Positions 45,521 to 58,289 of a DNA stretch of 64,000 bases are shown piece by piece. The notes below the pieces were generated by a model. That model saw only the letters and a program-made list of their open reading frames with translations. It was not told the origin of the DNA and did no database searches. Position numbers and translations under genes: made by a program. The first letter of the stretch is position 1, and each line of letters opens with the position of its first letter. The stretch spans positions 449,810,014 to 449,874,013 of the forward strand of contig CM062810.1 in NCBI GenBank assembly GCA_031772625.1, written 5' to 3'. The stretch is from Pinus tabuliformis. Its lineage: Eukaryota > Streptophyta > Pinopsida > Pinales > Pinaceae.

Positions 45521-48278
45521 TATAATTTGGTGTCAGAGCAGGTTGTGTTTGTAGAATTTCCCATTGAATGTTAACCAGGTCAAAGTCGCAACATGGAGAA
45601 GGAATCCTCGAGCAGATTGATCCAGAGATTGGAAAGCGAAGAGTCGTTCATAAGTCAACCATGACAGGATTTGATGCAGGTGAAACGCCAGAAACTAAGA
45701 TGAGCAATGAACAGTTTCAACAAGCATTCTTGATGATGCAGCAGATGTTGGGAGAACTTTATGAAGATAAGAAGGCGAGAGATGCAGCTTCTCCTTCAAA
45801 GACATTGAAGAAGAAAAAAGGTAAAGGCAAGGCTGATAAACTAACTTCACCTCTATCATATCCATCATCTTCTTCTTCTTCTTCTTCTTCCAGTGCAGAA
45901 TCTGAAACAGAAAAGAAACCTAAGAAAACATCTCTTTTGAAACTTGATGTAAAATTTGAGTTACCTATTTATGATGGCAAAATGAAGCCTAAAAAGCTAG
46001 ATAAATGGATTAAGCAGTTAGAAGTGTATTGTTGTATTCAGAACATTTCTTACGATATAATGAAAATTCAGTTAGCTACACTTAGAATGGGGGGAACAGC
46101 TTTAATCTAGTGGGAAATCAAAACTCAAATAGATGTAAAGCGAAAAGGAAAATTTATCTCTTCATGGTCTAAGTATTTAAAAGCCCTTAGGAAAAAGTCT
46201 ATCCTTTGGGATACATGCAGCAAGTTTTTATTGATTGGAAGCATTTGAGGCAAGGTAAAGGGCAGAGTGTTCAGTATTTTACTCAGTAGTTCATAAATAA
46301 ATCATTGGCACTTGGTATTTCATTGGATACATGTGAAACTTTATTAAAATACATCGGCAGTTTACATTCATATTTGCAGCATACATTATTGATGTTTAAT
46401 CCTAGTGATTTTGATGAAGTGTGTGTTCAAGCCATACATATTGAATCAGGTGGCAGACCATTCAAGTTTTCACCAAAATCATCCAAAGAGTTGGAAATCA
46501 AAGATTCCAATGACAGTAAAGGGAAGAACAATTCAAAGAGAAAGAAATCAGCGATAGCTCAAAAGGAAAGACCTACTTGTTCTCATTGCTAGAGAATCGG
46601 TCATGATGAATCTAAGTGTTGGAAACTTCATCCAGAACTTAAGCCCAAAAAGTTCCTTAAAGAGAAGGATGAAAAGAAGGCAATTGCAGCAGTCCAGCAA
46701 GATCTAGGTTTTGATTCAGGTGATGAAAGGAGGATAACTGCCATAGTTTCGACAGGTAAAACTTCTGACACTAGTTCAAGTTCGAATACTATTGCATCTT
46801 CATCAAACATAAATCCTTCAAATGAGGATAAAAGAGTTGAATTATTTAACATAAGGATAACTTCTAAGCACACAAAGATAAATACAATGTTTGACAGTGG
46901 ATCACAGGCCAATTTAATATTTGAATATTTAGTTAAGAGTTTAGGTTTGGAAACACAGAATCATCCAAGACCTTACCCATTAATATGGCTCAATAAATCA
47001 ACTCAAATAAAATTCACAAAATAGTGTTGATTAAGTTTTGTCATTACAGCTAATTACATTGATGAAGTGGAATTAGATGTGGTTCCAGTAGACATATGTG
47101 GAGTTGTCTTAGGAAGTCTTTGTCTTTATGATTGTGATGTAGTATTTTATAGAAGAGAGCATAAATATCACCTTAAGAAAGATGGGGTTGAATTTATTGT
47201 CAGGGCACATCAAAACAAAAAGCACTTGAATATTGTTGCTAATCAGATGAAGTGATTAATAATTTCAAATAAGAGATTTGTAATCATGTGTGTAAAGGAA
47301 CAACATAAGAATCGACAAGATGTTTGTTCAAGTTATGAGTCTCAGCATAAAGGTAGTTTGATCAAAGACGTAGAAACTTTTCCATTTCTATTTAAAGAAA
47401 CCAAACATCTTACTCATAAGCAGGGAATACAATATGAATTACAGTTGATGCCCAAAGCTCCTCTTCCTAATGTCAGAATGAATCAATTCAGTCCAAGTTT
47501 GGAAGTAATAAGTTACAAGGATGCAGGTCAATATTGTGGAAAGTCAGTGTTAAATTCTCTTGTATTGTGTCACAGTTTCATGTTTCGGACAGTTTGGAAG
47601 CCTCTTTTCAAGTGGAGAGGAAACCTGTATGTTTCCATATCAAAGCCTTTCCTAAAGTAGTGCCAAAGTATCTAAGGGAAACCTATGCATCAGGGGAAAG
47701 TGCTAATCAATGGAAACATCATTTAATAAATAAAGAAACAGTGATTCGAACAAATCAACAGCCATTTCAATACTTTCAAATACAAACTAAGTTGCATCAG
47801 TTTACACCTTAGAGTTTGATGGGTTTATTACAGCAAGTTCACTTAGTAATCAGGAATCAAGAAAGTATCTCAAGTCAAGTAGCTAGTTTGATGTCAAAAA
47901 TGTCTTTGATTGTCTCTGTTATTCTGCAATATAGATTGTTAATACATGTCAATGGTATTGAACAATATCCTGTAGAGATTGTTTTCAAAGATGATTATGA
48001 ATCACTAACTCATGGTATTTCGTGGAAAGAAGTCAATTTCCATGTTCATAACAGGTTGTTTGACCATCTTCACAAGTTGTTCATACTGCAGATGGATGGA
48101 ACAAGTTACCAATTCAAAATGTGCCATGGTCAGCATCATCAGGGTCATCACTTTTAGGTGGTTGATCGAATGTATTCGTACATCATCAGGACAAGGTGGA
48201 GAGTGAGGGAGCTCTACCCTCATCTACTATTTGTCGAGTCAAACTTTTGTGGTCCAAAAGCTTTCAAGTGGAGAGGAT

Positions 48279-49838
48279 TGATCCAGGAGGATCTTGTCAG
48301 ATCAGTTACACATGTTCAGTTTCATGGTCAGCATTCAGTCTGATGTCTTCAACTTTGACAGTGTTGTTTATGGTTCAAGTTTTTCAGGTGATGTTTATGG
48401 TTTTCATAGTGTTCGAAGGATATGGTTTTGTACATGGTTGTCGACATGTGTTTGTCTTCATTTTTGCTAGGATATGGTTGTTGACATGTGGTTGTCATCC
48501 ACTTTGCAGGATTTGGTTGTCGACGGGTTTGTTGTCATGTGACGTTTGTTGTTAATGTCACTTTGTGACATTTAGTCGTAAACGGGTTATTTAAAAAAAA
48601 AAAAACTAATACAAACCTAATGAAAACTACACCATGCATTATCCTAAACCCTAACCATGCATTAAAATGTCAGAACCTAAGTCTAAAACCCATTGCCCTA
48701 AGTCCTAGAACCTAATACATTAACCTATCAAAATTCATGTATTAAAAACCATAATCCTATGTTAAAAAACCCTCTCAGCCTATACAAAACATTGCAAAAC
48801 ATTATAAAATACCACCCACAGTCTTAACCGCAGCAAAACCGTGCGGGAGAAGACACGGGGATAGTAGTCATGTGAGCATGCAGATGTTAACGTTAACCGG
48901 GCAGAGTTCACCGTAGACCACAGTAGTTAACATGGCGAGTTATGGAATCGCGGACATATGGACATGTGAGAAGCTAACCGTGGCGGATAGGTCAAACAGA
49001 GCATAGGTTGTTAAACATAGTTGTCACATAAACCAACTGCAGACCGTAACTGCCAGGCAGATAAACCACTAGGTGGCAGTCAAACAGTTGACCGCCCTGA
49101 TCACATGCGGACAGTCAACCATTCTTTGTCGTTAGTTAAACCGCCAGTGGTGATTTGTTATCCAAAGTTATTCTTGGGTTTTTGAAAAGTATCTTTGGGT
49201 TAAACTAATTCAAAGACCATATAACCTTATCCCTAGGTGTCATTTCATGACAAGACCGAGGGAAAACAAACCCTAAAATTAGTGAATTCATTCCTAAACT
49301 TTGATGAAGAAGTTTGAATGTACTTTCAGGGTTTTAAAGGTTTTTTTTTATCATTGAAGAAGATATACAGTGGTTTTGAGCTTTGTATGCAGATTCTGGA
49401 GGATATATGCTGTTTTGTTTTCAATGTAACAGAAGCATCCGGAGTCAGAATTGGGAACCGTGATAGGCATTAGAAAGCTGGTTCAGAGAGATTTCTTATG
49501 ATAGTGACTAGAAGTGCCTGTGTGCACATTAATATCGGTCAATTTGCTATGTAGTCTACCTTCTCGGATTCAATCCTAATAAAGTGGTCGCCCATCTTGA
49601 AAGCGGACCCGGAGACGTAGTCCATCAGGGACGAATTTTGTAATCAATATTTTTGTTTGGTATCGCTGTTTATTTGTTGTTTTCACTTCCGTTTTGCATC
49701 CTACTTGTGTTTTATCAATTGTCTTAAAATCTTTCTTCTCAAGCAGTTCTCACGGTTTCAGCACTTTAAGTTAACATTCATTTCACTGTTGGTATAGTCA
49801 ATTCTACTTCAGTTTTAACATATGATCATTTCAAAACA
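48279..49838 (+). repeat. Gypsy-3 3' LTR (about 1560 bp)
   Basis: It begins TGATCCAGGAGG directly after the polypurine tract and ends TTTCAAAACA. The target duplication GTAGA follows. Confidence 0.95.
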
Positions 49839-51822
49839 GTAGATGACCATCACTTCCCACCACCCCCCCTGTCAGATACAAGGTGAGATGATGGAGAAAA
49901 CTCAACTGTAAGACTGTTCAATACTCTAGAACAAGTTCTGACATATGATTGAAATATTTTCTTGGTTGTTGAAGCCCATTGCCAAGAAGCGATCCATCCA
50001 AGATGAATCTTTGGTCTTGCAAGAAGTTTATTTTTAAAGCATTTGTGTGAAGAGTGAGTGGTTTTATGACAATTCTTACATCAATGAAGATCAAAACAAT
50101 GATCTTTCATATGGCCAACTCTGCCACAATGTTGGCATTTCATAATCTGTTGTTGTAGAGGAGGAGGAACAGGTGAAAATGAATGGTCCTGAAGAAATCC
50201 AGCACTTTGAAATCAGATTGGCTTGGAATAGTCCAGAATATGAAAGGACACATCCTTGTCATATCCACCGGTTTTATGCTTGTTGTTGACAAGCTCTTCC
50301 CAAGGTCTAATGATTGGCTTGGGAAGTGAAAACTAAATTTCCACACCTGTACTCAAATCTGCTTCTGAAAAGAGCACCCCATCTTAATCAACCTCAACAT
50401 TATTGATTTGATGACTTTTTGGTTGTTGATGGGTGTATGTCTCAATGTTCTGAACAAAAATAGGTTTAGAATGTTGTCTTTTATGTAACTCATCTCATCT
50501 AGTTGTGATTCAAGCTACAAAAAATCAATCTTTTCTTGTGCATTTTGTAGACAGGTTTTAATATCAAAAAGAGTGTCCTTGACAATTTTGACTGTATCAT
50601 GAGTAATGGAGTGTATTAAAGAATTTAGCAACTCTAATAACTCAGTAATTTTGGCCATCTTATTAACAACTCAATCTCAACAAATGAAAGGTGTCGACTT
50701 CCACCAAAAATGCACCAATGAACTTACAAAAAGATAGATAATTAGAGAGTTAGAAGATTTGAAAATATTAACCCATGCGTATCTAGAGAGAAATCTTGTC
50801 CTTTTCTTGCTTTGGTTCATTAGTTGTTGCAAACAAATAATAGACAACATTGGTGCATATAACACTAATTTTACCCACAAAAATTAAGGCAGCCTTCTCA
50901 TTGGAACCTTTTGTGTCAAATCACCAAAGTTGTTATGTATAGATTGCATGTCTCAACTTATTTGTGTAATGGTGGCATCATTCCATGACTCGTCCACCCT
51001 CTACCAATCAAATTCTCATGCCTTTTGTAGCTCCTCAATGTATACCTTCGACATGCTAGATAGAAAGTCATATATAAAGCGTTGTGCAACAGTAGCTTGC
51101 TAAGGCCTTCAAAATTTCAACACACAATAGTTCACGACATTAGCTCTTGGACATTACAACTCCATTATAGTAGTGCTCGGCTACCATATTCATGTTGATT
51201 TCACCTAGACTCTTCTCTGTGCAATATCATAGGCGTATATTCACTTTATGAGAATCCTCTGTGAATTGCTTTAGAGGGCTCACTTCTTTTATCTCGTGTG
51301 GACATTAAATTAGATAAGGGTTAAAATATATAGCAGTGAGAAAGAGTATTAAATATATAGCTAAAGTTACCATCAAATACAAAACTCAACACCATCAATC
51401 AAGTGAAGCACGAACAATTATGAATACCAATCATTACGATATTTGACGGTCAGCACTACTTCAAGACTAGTAAGGGAATATCATGACCGAGTCAAGGTGG
51501 CTCTCCAACCAATGCATGAATAAGGGGGACCAACCTTAGAAAATTGACAATCACGATTTGTAGGGTTTAATGCAGAGCCAAAACACAGTCAATTCAATAC
51601 ATCAAGCATGCAGCATATAACAAGAATGGTCTTCATTGGTTTCCAGTGCATAGTAGGGATGACTAGTTCACAGGCATCAAGCATAGTTATAACCAAGGAA
51701 AGAATTTGCAAGGGACAAAGTATTCGACTTCAATGGTAACAATTGTAGCAAATAGACATGGGCTTGATAGTTAGGTAGGTCGCACAATTAAAGAAAGGCC
51801 ACACAATTTACTCGGAGAAAAA

Positions 51823-54220
51823 AGAAAAAAAAACTATATCGACTCTGCCTCCAATGTTGTAGTGGAAATATTAACAATGCCCCTTAGGACCAACAATGGA
51901 AACAACCACAACAACGAAAATATGGTTTTTGCATTCACATAACTTAAGTCAACAACTCAATTCCACTTCAGCATGAAGATGAACAATGTTGGCATTGAAT
52001 GGAAGACAAGAGATGCCCAACAATGGTGTACTAGTGCGATGTATGCAGGCATGGCCTCTGTTCGATGGTCTTAAATTTGAGACTTTGTGTATATCCCTTG
52101 GATAAATGTTGATAAAATTCGATGTTGTAACTTGTATGGCTGGAAAATTCAAGAAAGATGGCCGATACTAATACAAAGCTTCATAAGGGACACTTTACAA
52201 GAAATTGTCAATCTTCATAATCAACAACAACAATGTATGCCCACCATAAACAACACACCATTCAAAAAAATGTGCATCACCAAACATACCACATGCTCCC
52301 GAAAACATATTTAATGCATACTGTATAAAATTCATGGAAACACAACCAGTCCACCCGAATCCATGATATCTTATCAACACGGAGGGAAACTCACTCTAAT
52401 CACTAAATTGAATGTTAGAGCGATGCCCATTTTTCTTTTATTTTTTACCTGTTCACCACAGTTAAAATTAAAATAGTGAATCTACCAACCATCTGACTTG
52501 GAGACTATGGTGCACATCTAACAAGTGGGCGGTGCAATTTTGGCTAACGCTAGCTGGTATAGGGGGCTCGCACCTACAAACTTCCCAAAATAACGTACAT
52601 CCAAAAATAGTGTCAAGAAAAGAAACTTACACAAAATTTGCAAGGGAAATGTCAGATGTGAGAGAGGTATACGAATACGTTATAGTGGAAAAATGAGTGC
52701 ACTACAATAGTAGACTAGCATGCGCATAAAAGACCAAGAAATCTAGTGGCTAAAACAAGAGTGAGAAGGTTAGGAACGTACCAGCTCTAATGCCATGTTG
52801 AACCCACATGGTATGTGAACAGTCATGAATGATAGAACATTGAATTTCATTTCTATTGATAGAGATATGCATTTATATTACATTCATATGACCCTTGGTT
52901 TCGTATTCCAAGGTCTCTTGGACTCCCTTTGACTGTTCAGCTTCCACACCAACTCTTAGAGGATTAGGTGTCCAACATATAAAAATAAATGTTTATTGTA
53001 AAGAGGATTATTTGTTAAAAAAAAAAAAAACCTATATGAGCTCTCTCCTCCAATGTTGTAGTGGAAATAGTAATGATGCCCCTCAAGACCAACAATGGAA
53101 ACAACCACAACAATGACAATATGGTTTTGGAATTCACATAACTTAAGTCGACAACTCAATTCCACTTCAGCATGAAGATGAAAAATGTTGGCGTTGAAGG
53201 GGAGACAAAAGATGTCGAACAATGGTGTACTAGTGCGATTTATGCAGGTGTGGCCTCCATTTGATGGTCTTAAATTTGAGACTATGTGTATATCTCTTGG
53301 ACGAATGTTGACAACATTCGACATTGTAATTTGTATGGCTCGAAAATTCAAGAAAGTTGACCGATACTAATACAAAGCTTTAGAAGAGACACTTTATAGA
53401 AAATTGTCAATATTCATAATCAACAGCAACATTGTATGGCCACCATAAACAAAACACCATTCAAAAAAATGTGCATCACCAAACATACTACATGCTCTCG
53501 ACAACATATTTAATGCGTACTATATAAAATTCATGGAAACACAATCATTCTGCCTGATTCCATGATATCTTATCCACATGAAGGGAAACTCACTCTAATC
53601 ACTGAATTGAATGTTGGAGCGATGCCTTTTTTCGTTTCTTTTTTTACCTGTTCACTGTAGTTAAAATTAAAATAGTGAATCTACCAACCATCTGACTTGG
53701 AGACTATGGCGCACGTCTAACAGGTGGACGATGCAATTTTGGCAAACGTTGGTTGGTATTGGGGGGTCACACCTGCAAACTTCTCAAAATAACATACATC
53801 CAAAAATAGTGTCAAGAAAAGAAACTCACGCAAAATTTGTAGCGGAAATGGTAGATGTGAGAGAGGTATAAGGATACATTATAGTGGAAAAATGATTGCA
53901 CTACAACAGTGGACTAGCATGCACAGAAAATACCAAGAAATCTAGTGGCTCAAACAAGAGTGAACAGGTTAGGAACGTACCAGCCTTGATACCATATTGA
54001 ACCCACATGGGATGTGAACAGTCATGAATGATAGAACATTGAATTGCATTTCTATTTACAGAGATATACATTTATATTACAATCATATAACCCTTGGTTT
54101 CATATTCTAAGGTCTCTTTGACTCCCTTTGACTGTTCATCTTCCACACCAACCCTTAGAGGATTAGGTGTTCAACATATAAAAATAAATGTCTATTGTAA
54201 ATAGGATTGTTTGTTCATAT
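51823..54220. repeat. Tandem duplication, 1199-bp period, spanning an LTR end and flank
   Basis: Unit 1 (about 51823-53021) and unit 2 (about 53022-54220) match in order: an A-run, primer-side internal sequence of the short-LTR element, its 182-bp 5' LTR (52796-52977 and 53995-54176), and about 40 bp of external flank (TATAAAAATAAATG). The offset is 1199 bp at both CAATGTTGTAGTGGAAAT (51852, 53051) and the LTR start. Because flank is included, the duplication happened after insertion; the copies have since diverged noticeably. Confidence 0.9.
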
Positions 54221-54221
54221 T

Positions 54222-54345
54222 ATTGAAAATGAAAATATTTTAGTAAAAAAAACTAACTGAAAACTAAAAATATCATGTATTGATAATTTTCTATTAAAAA
54301 AACAACTGAATAATTTATAATATTAAGATAGGATTTTTTTGTTTG
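54222..54345. other. AT-rich flank
   Basis: No feature is seen between the duplication and the SINE-like segment. Confidence 0.5.
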
Positions 54346-54349
54346 CTAA

Positions 54350-54600
54350 GTAATGTGGGTCCTGAAATGATTGGCAGGCCTAACCTCTGGCTTGATTGGT
54401 TGCTACTCAAGGGCATACCCAGGGGCATCTAAGCTGTCAAAATCACCTAGGGATTGCACCCAACCTAGGCCACACCAACCCTTACCATGGCTAGATTTTT
54501 TCCCACGAAGTTTAGAACCAGTGACCTTTTCACCATGGAGTGCCTTAATAGAATACCCCATCTCCTCTACTCTCCATGGGAAAAATAGGAATATTTTAGT
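54350..54600 (-). mobile_element. Possible tRNA-derived SINE remnant
   Basis: A 250-bp island of higher GC in AT-rich sequence. Read on the minus strand it contains GGTCACTGGTTCTAAAC, similar to a pol III B box (GGTTCGAANCC) with the surrounding T-arm, preceded about 40 bp upstream by TATTCTATTAAGGCACTCC, where an A box would lie. No target duplication or clear tail was identified. This is a suggestion, not a firm call. Confidence 0.35.
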
Positions 54601-54984
54601 TAAAAAATAATAAAAATACAAATAAAAAGATTTTCGTGTGGAGAGGCACATTTTACAACCTCGTATGAGGATGATGTGTGATTTTGTCAGTACTTGACAC
54701 ATGTCCTTTTAATTCATACTATTAAATATAGAATATTAGTAAAAAAAGCCTAAAAATAGAAATGTATTAATAATTTCCTTTTAAAAAACTAATAATTTAT
54801 AATATTAAAATTGGAATATTTTAGTTTAAATATAAAAATAATAGTTTATAATTGATTTTTTTAATAGTATTTAATAATTAATAAAAATACAAATAAAAAA
54901 GGATGGATTAATTTATTTTTATACTTTAAAAAAATAGAGAAAATTTAAATGTATAAATTAAGATAGTATTTTAAATTATATTTA
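54601..54984. other. AT-rich noncoding stretch
   Basis: Mostly A and T with repeated words such as TAATAATTTATAATATTAA. No gene is seen. Confidence 0.5.
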
Positions 54985-55150
54985 CCAGCCTAGATCTATC
55001 TAACTTCATATGTATCATTGGCAGAGATGGATCAAATCCCTTAAGGTGCAAACCTTTTTTGGGAGTGTAGAACTTGAGAAAAGGTTTGCACCTCTAGGGG
55101 TTTGGTCCCTCTTGGTGCATGATAGAGCCATAGTTAGATCTATCTGGGTT
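54985..55150. repeat. Foldback (MITE-like) element, copy 2
   Basis: A hairpin with left arm CCTAGATCTATCTAAC inward to GGTGCAAACCT and right arm AGGTTTGCACCT outward to GTTAGATCTATCTGG. Inner arms of about 30 bp match with several mismatches. Clearly related to copy 1 and copy 3. Confidence 0.7.
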
Positions 55151-55353
55151 AGTATATTTGTGAATTGGGTTTATTTAGAGTTTTTGGGAGGAATGATTGT
55201 TATTCTCCCTACCTAGGCTCAATTCCAACTAGTGTGATATAATGAGTTTTGATGTAATGGCTTCAAGCCTTGTTATTGAAAGTGAATAATCTTCTCTAAA
55301 ACAAGAGTATATATATTCTTCACATGAAATATAAAATATTTTCCATGTGAAAA

Positions 55354-55361
<8 letters not shown>

Positions 55362-55433
<72 letters not shown>
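55362..55433. repeat. (AT)n microsatellite
   Basis: About 70 bp of AT repeats after an A-run. The Tyr/Ile-repeat frame across it is an artefact of the repeat. Confidence 0.95.
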
Positions 55434-55437
<4 letters not shown>

Positions 55438-56009
55438 ATTTAATATATAGAAATGGTGTAGTCTAACTAATGGACGAATGATTTTTTTGGCTAGAATCCT
55501 GCAATACAAATTTTAGTAAGATTGTGATTTCTTATTATTTAAAATGCACTTTTGAATGCATAAATGGCTTCAACATACTAAAAATACCCTGAGTCACTCT
55601 ATCTTTGCAAATTAAATAACTTAAACTTATGGTTTTTAAAAATCTCTGCAAGATTTTGGAAAAAATTGACCAAAAAATTGTTTGAAAAAAGAGTCATTTC
55701 TTCTATTAGTTGAACTAGGCATATAAAAAATTATCATTAAAAAAATTAGTTAATATATTTTGATTTTATCTCAAGGAATAAGATAGATTGCTTCTTAAAT
55801 AACATAATTTTTTTAGTAATAGTCATATCAATGACCATTGTGAGATACTCATTTCTTGGAGATATAGATCAAGGGTGAAATAATGTTTTCCACATTTGGA
55901 ATATGAAAATAAATTGCTTATGGTTGATTAATTATAGTTAGGTTTCCCCATCCTTTTAGGTTATGAGTAGGAAACCTTGTATCTAAATATTTAGCAAAAA
56001 TGAATCTAA
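55434..56009. other. AT-rich noncoding stretch
   Basis: Nothing recognised. Confidence 0.5.
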
Positions 56010-57291
56010 TGGGTTGTGCTCCTTGGAGCCAAAAGGCCAAAGACTAGTTGGGTTGGAAATCACATGTATACATGGTCAAGGATGGATATGAAGAGTTATT
56101 ATTCTCTATGCAAGTGCCTCCTAAATCCACTCTCTAGAAGAAACTTTGGCATAACAATGTTATTCCTAAAGGCAACATCTTATGTTGGCTTCTCACCCAT
56201 AAAAAAAATCTTGACCTTTGATAACTTAGAAAAAAAGGCATTCAAGGTCCTTCTCACTACCCTTGATGTGAGCAACATGAAGAAATGGTACTCCATATTC
56301 TCCTTTCATGTCCTTACTCTAAGTTGGTCTAGTCTATAGTCATTGATCCTTTTCTCACCGACCTGAAATGGCCTCTTAATCTCCCTGCCTTTATTTCTTC
56401 CTGTCACAAACACTATCGAGGCTCATTTTCTAGGAAACCTAATTTTAAATAGATTTGGCTCTCACTACCCAAATATATTTGCTGGAAGATTTGGTTGTCC
56501 CATAATAGATCCATATTTAAAAATATTAGCATTCCACCAAAGGAAACAACCCTAAAGGTTATTTCTCTTCGTGTTGAATTCAACATATCAAAGCTTAGTG
56601 ACCAAGGTCCCCCCTTAGATCAGTACGAGAAACAATGGATGCATTCATTGATAGATCCTTTAGAAGCTCTCTCCTCTACTACTTTCAAACATTGTCCTGC
56701 ACAGAGGGCAAGGAAGCTCTACCTATCGGATGGTGAGCTATAGAATTGGAAAAAGGTGAAAAATAGTTGGATTCTCTTTTTTATGGAGCTTCCAAAAAGA
56801 ATCCAAGGGTAGGGGAGGGGGAGGGGTTATCCTTAATCCCGATGGAAAACAAGTAATTAAGTATTCCTCGGGGCTAGCAAAGAGGACCAACAACCAAGCT
56901 AAAATGTATGGCCCCTTTCTTGGGATAAACTTGGACAAAGATATGGAAATCACCAAGATATTAATTATGGGGAACTCTCTCCTCATAATACAATATTTAT
57001 ATAGAGGCTCCTTTCCTAAGGAAAATCATCTTAAACTCCTTCAAAGAATCATGGGTGCTTTGGATCATTTCTACCTTAAGTCCTTTTTCCATATCCTAAG
57101 ATCTCAAAATATGGAAGTTGATAAACAAGCTAATCTCGTGTGCCTTTTAAAAATGAGCTAGACTGACATTAAGAATTTACCTGGATGGTGAATCATTCCA
57201 TGAATATATCCTCTTATCCCTTATCCTATATGAAGTTTATACAAGCCCTTATGCTAGCTTTTATGAAAAATAATAATAATAATAATAATAA
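56010..57291 (+). mobile_element. LINE (L1-type) ORF2 3'-end remnant with zf-RVT and RNase H
   Basis: Degenerate plus-strand coding sequence. At about 56130-56340 LWHNNVIPKGNILCWLL, then RKKGIQGPS and LHILLSCPYSKLVW, fit the zinc-binding zf-RVT segment found after plant LINE reverse transcriptases. At about 56775-57160 a type-I RNase H follows: YGASKKNPR (family: DGASKGNPG), GGVILNPDG, NNQAKMYG (family: NNQAEMYA), MGNSLLIIQ (family: GDS) and VDKQANLV. Catalytic Asp and Glu positions are replaced (Y, K, N), with stops and frameshifts between the blocks, so it is dead. The element ends in an (AAT)n tail at 57270-57291, typical of a LINE 3' end. It differs from the ORF1-only element at 39829, which has a pure A tail. 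Confidence 0.75.
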
Positions 57292-58190
57292 CAAATCCAT
57301 TATCCAAAATCCCCCCCTCACATGCATCCACAACAACTATAGAGCTTAAGCCCTATATGGATGGTATATTAAGGGGTGCATGGATTGTCATGATCGTGCA
57401 AGTCACGCATGGGAATTCCTCCCAATACCCTTACATGCATTAAAGATGTGTATCTAGACCGCACTACTACTCTCAAACAGATTTCGCACCTGGAGCATTG
57501 ATGGCGCTAAGGATGTACGTTATTATGGAAATTAATGGCGACAGGATCCATGCTATGTGTGGGATCTCAAGATATCGAATTAAATCCATGGTTTGAGTCT
57601 GGTCATATCATCATATCCCGTCATGGTGGTTTAATAAAAATGTGTCTAGCAACTACTCCTCTGAGTTGGGTTGTTGTTTTAGAAGTTGACTATGTCATTT
57701 GTCATATATTGGGAATTATATTGGTCAAATGTTTTGTTATATGCACAATTAGTGTAGAGAGGAGATTATATTGTGCTAAAGGAGGTGAATTAAGCAACCC
57801 CATTATTTTTGGTGTGTCTCAAGGTCTACCTATTAGATAATGAAGCCACAATTCTTTTCAATCATGTTTGTGGTAGTGCAATTGGTTTCTTGGTTTTCTT
57901 CCACGAGCATTTGTTTCAGTATCTCAGCTTCCTTCAGTGTGGTAATCATGCACTCAGGTATTTCTTTTTCATTAACAAGGACATACCAATTCTTGTTGGT
58001 TCCTATAGTTTTCTAAAGATTTTTCCCCTTAATTGAAAAAGCCCTTGGTATTGTATCCTCTGTTACCTATGTGGTATGGACCCATTGATCTTTGGCTCCC
58101 CTTGTACTCCTCCCTATGATTTGGAGACACCTCTCTCAAACTCCCTTAGTGTTATTGCATGTCTGTGACCCATCATTGGCCTTATAATTA
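57292..58190. other. Unassigned sequence
   Basis: Two open frames of about 75-100 codons on the plus strand (around 57535-58036) show no motif I recognise and no supporting context. I do not call them genes. Confidence 0.45.
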
Positions 58191-58289
58191 CTCCTTACAG
58201 CCTTTTCATTGGACCCTAGACCCCTTTGTATCTAGTCCTCTTTGGGAATTGGCTCCCTTTTTCCTACATCTATCCCATGTCGACACAAA

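Larger units (their letters stand above)
43959..49838 (+). mobile_element. Gypsy-3: Ty3/Gypsy LTR retrotransposon, broken
   Basis: A plus-strand element inserted into the short-LTR element. LTRs are 43959-45520 and 48279-49838; the target duplication is GTAGA (43954-43958 and 49839-49843). The primer site TGGTGTCAGAGC is at 45528-45539 and the polypurine tract CAAGTGGAGAGGAT is at 48265-48278. Parts: gag (about 45568-46600) with a poly-Ser stretch encoded by a TCT run, a CCHC knuckle (about 46570-46630), a protease with DSGSQANLIF (about 46850-47200) and a short RNase H-end remnant (about 47740-47900). No reverse transcriptase core or integrase is recognisable. Its gag and protease are of the same lineage as Gypsy-1. 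Many breaks. LTR divergence is about 8-10% by eye. Confidence 0.93.
43173..54176 (-). mobile_element. Short-LTR retroelement (gag remnant only), broken
   Basis: A minus-strand LTR element with 182-bp LTRs: the 3' LTR at 43173-43354 and the 5' LTR at 53995-54176. Target duplication TATAA is at 43168-43172 and 54177-54181. The polypurine tract is the complement of 43355-43368. Just inside the inner 5' LTR copy, TGGCATTAGAGC (complement of 52784-52795) serves as a primer site. The interior shows a remnant of gag with a CCHC knuckle (CQHCGRVGHMKDHC, about 50080-50130); no pol domain is recognisable, so it may be a non-autonomous gag-bearing element. Gypsy-3 is inserted in it, and its 5' end is duplicated in tandem (see below). 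Many breaks, old. Confidence 0.8.

Noticed and set aside
52796-52977. A third LTR as a separate nested element
   Set aside because: It sits at the same offset (1199 bp) as the surrounding sequence in a tandem duplication that includes host flank.
55273-55509. 78-codon minus-strand frame with Tyr-Ile repeats
   Set aside because: It is produced by the (AT)n microsatellite.
57535-58036. Two plus-strand frames as host genes
   Set aside because: No recognisable motif, codon pattern or context supports them.
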